Source: Planctomycetota bacterium
GTDB taxonomy: Bacteria; Planctomycetota; SZUA-567
DNA length: 12,419 nt
Assembly (NCBI GenBank): GCA_020860865.1
Contig: JAJBTL010000074.1
Span: 4,174-16,592 of the forward strand
Direction: 5' to 3'
The notes below the pieces were generated by a model that saw only the letters and a program-made list of their open reading frames with translations, searched no databases and had not been told where the DNA came from. Made by a program: the position numbers and the translations under genes. Positions within the stretch are counted from its first letter, which is position 1; every line of letters starts with the position of its first letter. Shown piece after piece: positions 12,261-12,419 of this stretch.

Positions 12261-12316
12261 GCGGCGTTTTCGGTATTTCCTGCCATGCTTTTCTCTTCAG
12301 GGCATACCGAAACCGC
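12261..12316 (+). promoter_or_regulatory. Folded leader-like segment ahead of the next gene
   Basis: Perfect 9-bp arms TTTCGGTAT (12268-12276) and ATACCGAAA (12304-12312) enclose a second stem CCTG/CAGG (12279-12282, 12298-12301) across a 2x2 internal loop. GCGG (12261-12264) and CCGC (12313-12316) extend the outside past a 3-nt bulge. It lies about 95 nt before the terminal Shine-Dalgarno sequence, so it could be a cis-acting leader of the gene beyond the edge. Confidence 0.4.
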
Positions 12317-12419
12317 TTCGCCACAGCGGTGTTGTAAACGCTCTGGCGCGGTTGTGGTGGGGTGGTATTGGGAGGGTTAAAAGTTCGCGGTTTGGACGTT
12401 TCATGGCCCGGAGGTGCCT

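Larger units (their letters stand above)
12147..12419. other. Downstream intergenic region of 4hbD
   Basis: The last 273 bp contain no gene. They hold an inverted repeat CTCATGT/ACATGAG (12157-12163, 12179-12185), the hairpin at 12206-12236 and a folded segment at 12261-12316. A good Shine-Dalgarno sequence GGAGGTG (12410-12416) at the very end indicates a plus-strand gene starting just beyond the edge. Confidence 0.55.

Overview
This window is chromosomal DNA from a bacterium with GC-rich coding sequence. The succinate-semialdehyde dehydrogenase / 4-hydroxybutyrate dehydrogenase pair (sucD, 4hbD) points to an anaerobic fermenter that channels succinate through 4-hydroxybutyrate, as Clostridium kluyveri and Porphyromonas gingivalis do. 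The phylum cannot be fixed from sequence alone. There are no rRNA or tRNA genes, CRISPR arrays, phage genes or transposase genes. Coding density is low: nine genes (one cut by the left edge) separated by intergenic regions of up to about 775 bp that are full of inverted repeats.

Layout. (1) Positions 1-1623, minus strand: an ECF sigma factor, followed downstream by a single-pass membrane protein (partial, runs off the left edge). Its cytoplasmic part carries three copies of a short W/L...F..LL..LK module; it is a candidate anti-sigma factor. (2) 2032-2580, plus: a small NYN/YacP-type putative RNase with a good sigma70 promoter whose -35 box lies in a perfect palindrome. It converges tightly on the next block. 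(3) 7324-2608, minus: a FIST-domain sensory protein, a cytoplasmic PAS hybrid histidine kinase and a class II aldolase, all in one direction. A 152-bp near-palindromic element flanked by TTAA sits exactly at the FIST stop codon, between FIST and the kinase; it looks like a MITE. (4) 8582-8100, minus: a MaoC hot-dog dehydratase, divergent from (5) 9203-12146, plus: sucD, a strong intrinsic terminator, a structured 426-bp gap and then 4hbD.

How the genes work together. SucD (succinyl-CoA to succinate semialdehyde) and 4HbD (semialdehyde to 4-hydroxybutyrate) are consecutive steps, and their heavy use of C-ending codons suggests high expression. The CoA-transferases and the 4-hydroxybutyryl-CoA dehydratase of the pathway are not in the window. 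FIST proteins are predicted small-ligand sensors often found with signal-transduction proteins, so FIST plus kinase is a plausible sensory pair. The sigma factor and its membrane neighbour form a plausible envelope-stress switch.

The least explained material is non-coding: the TTAA-flanked palindrome (6000-6151), a 153-bp imperfect hairpin ahead of 4hbD (10754-10906) whose mismatches are mostly G-U pairs in plus-strand RNA, a possible small RNA with a TATAAT box and a T7 end (7790-8025), and a 13-bp direct repeat spaced 31 bp upstream of sucD.
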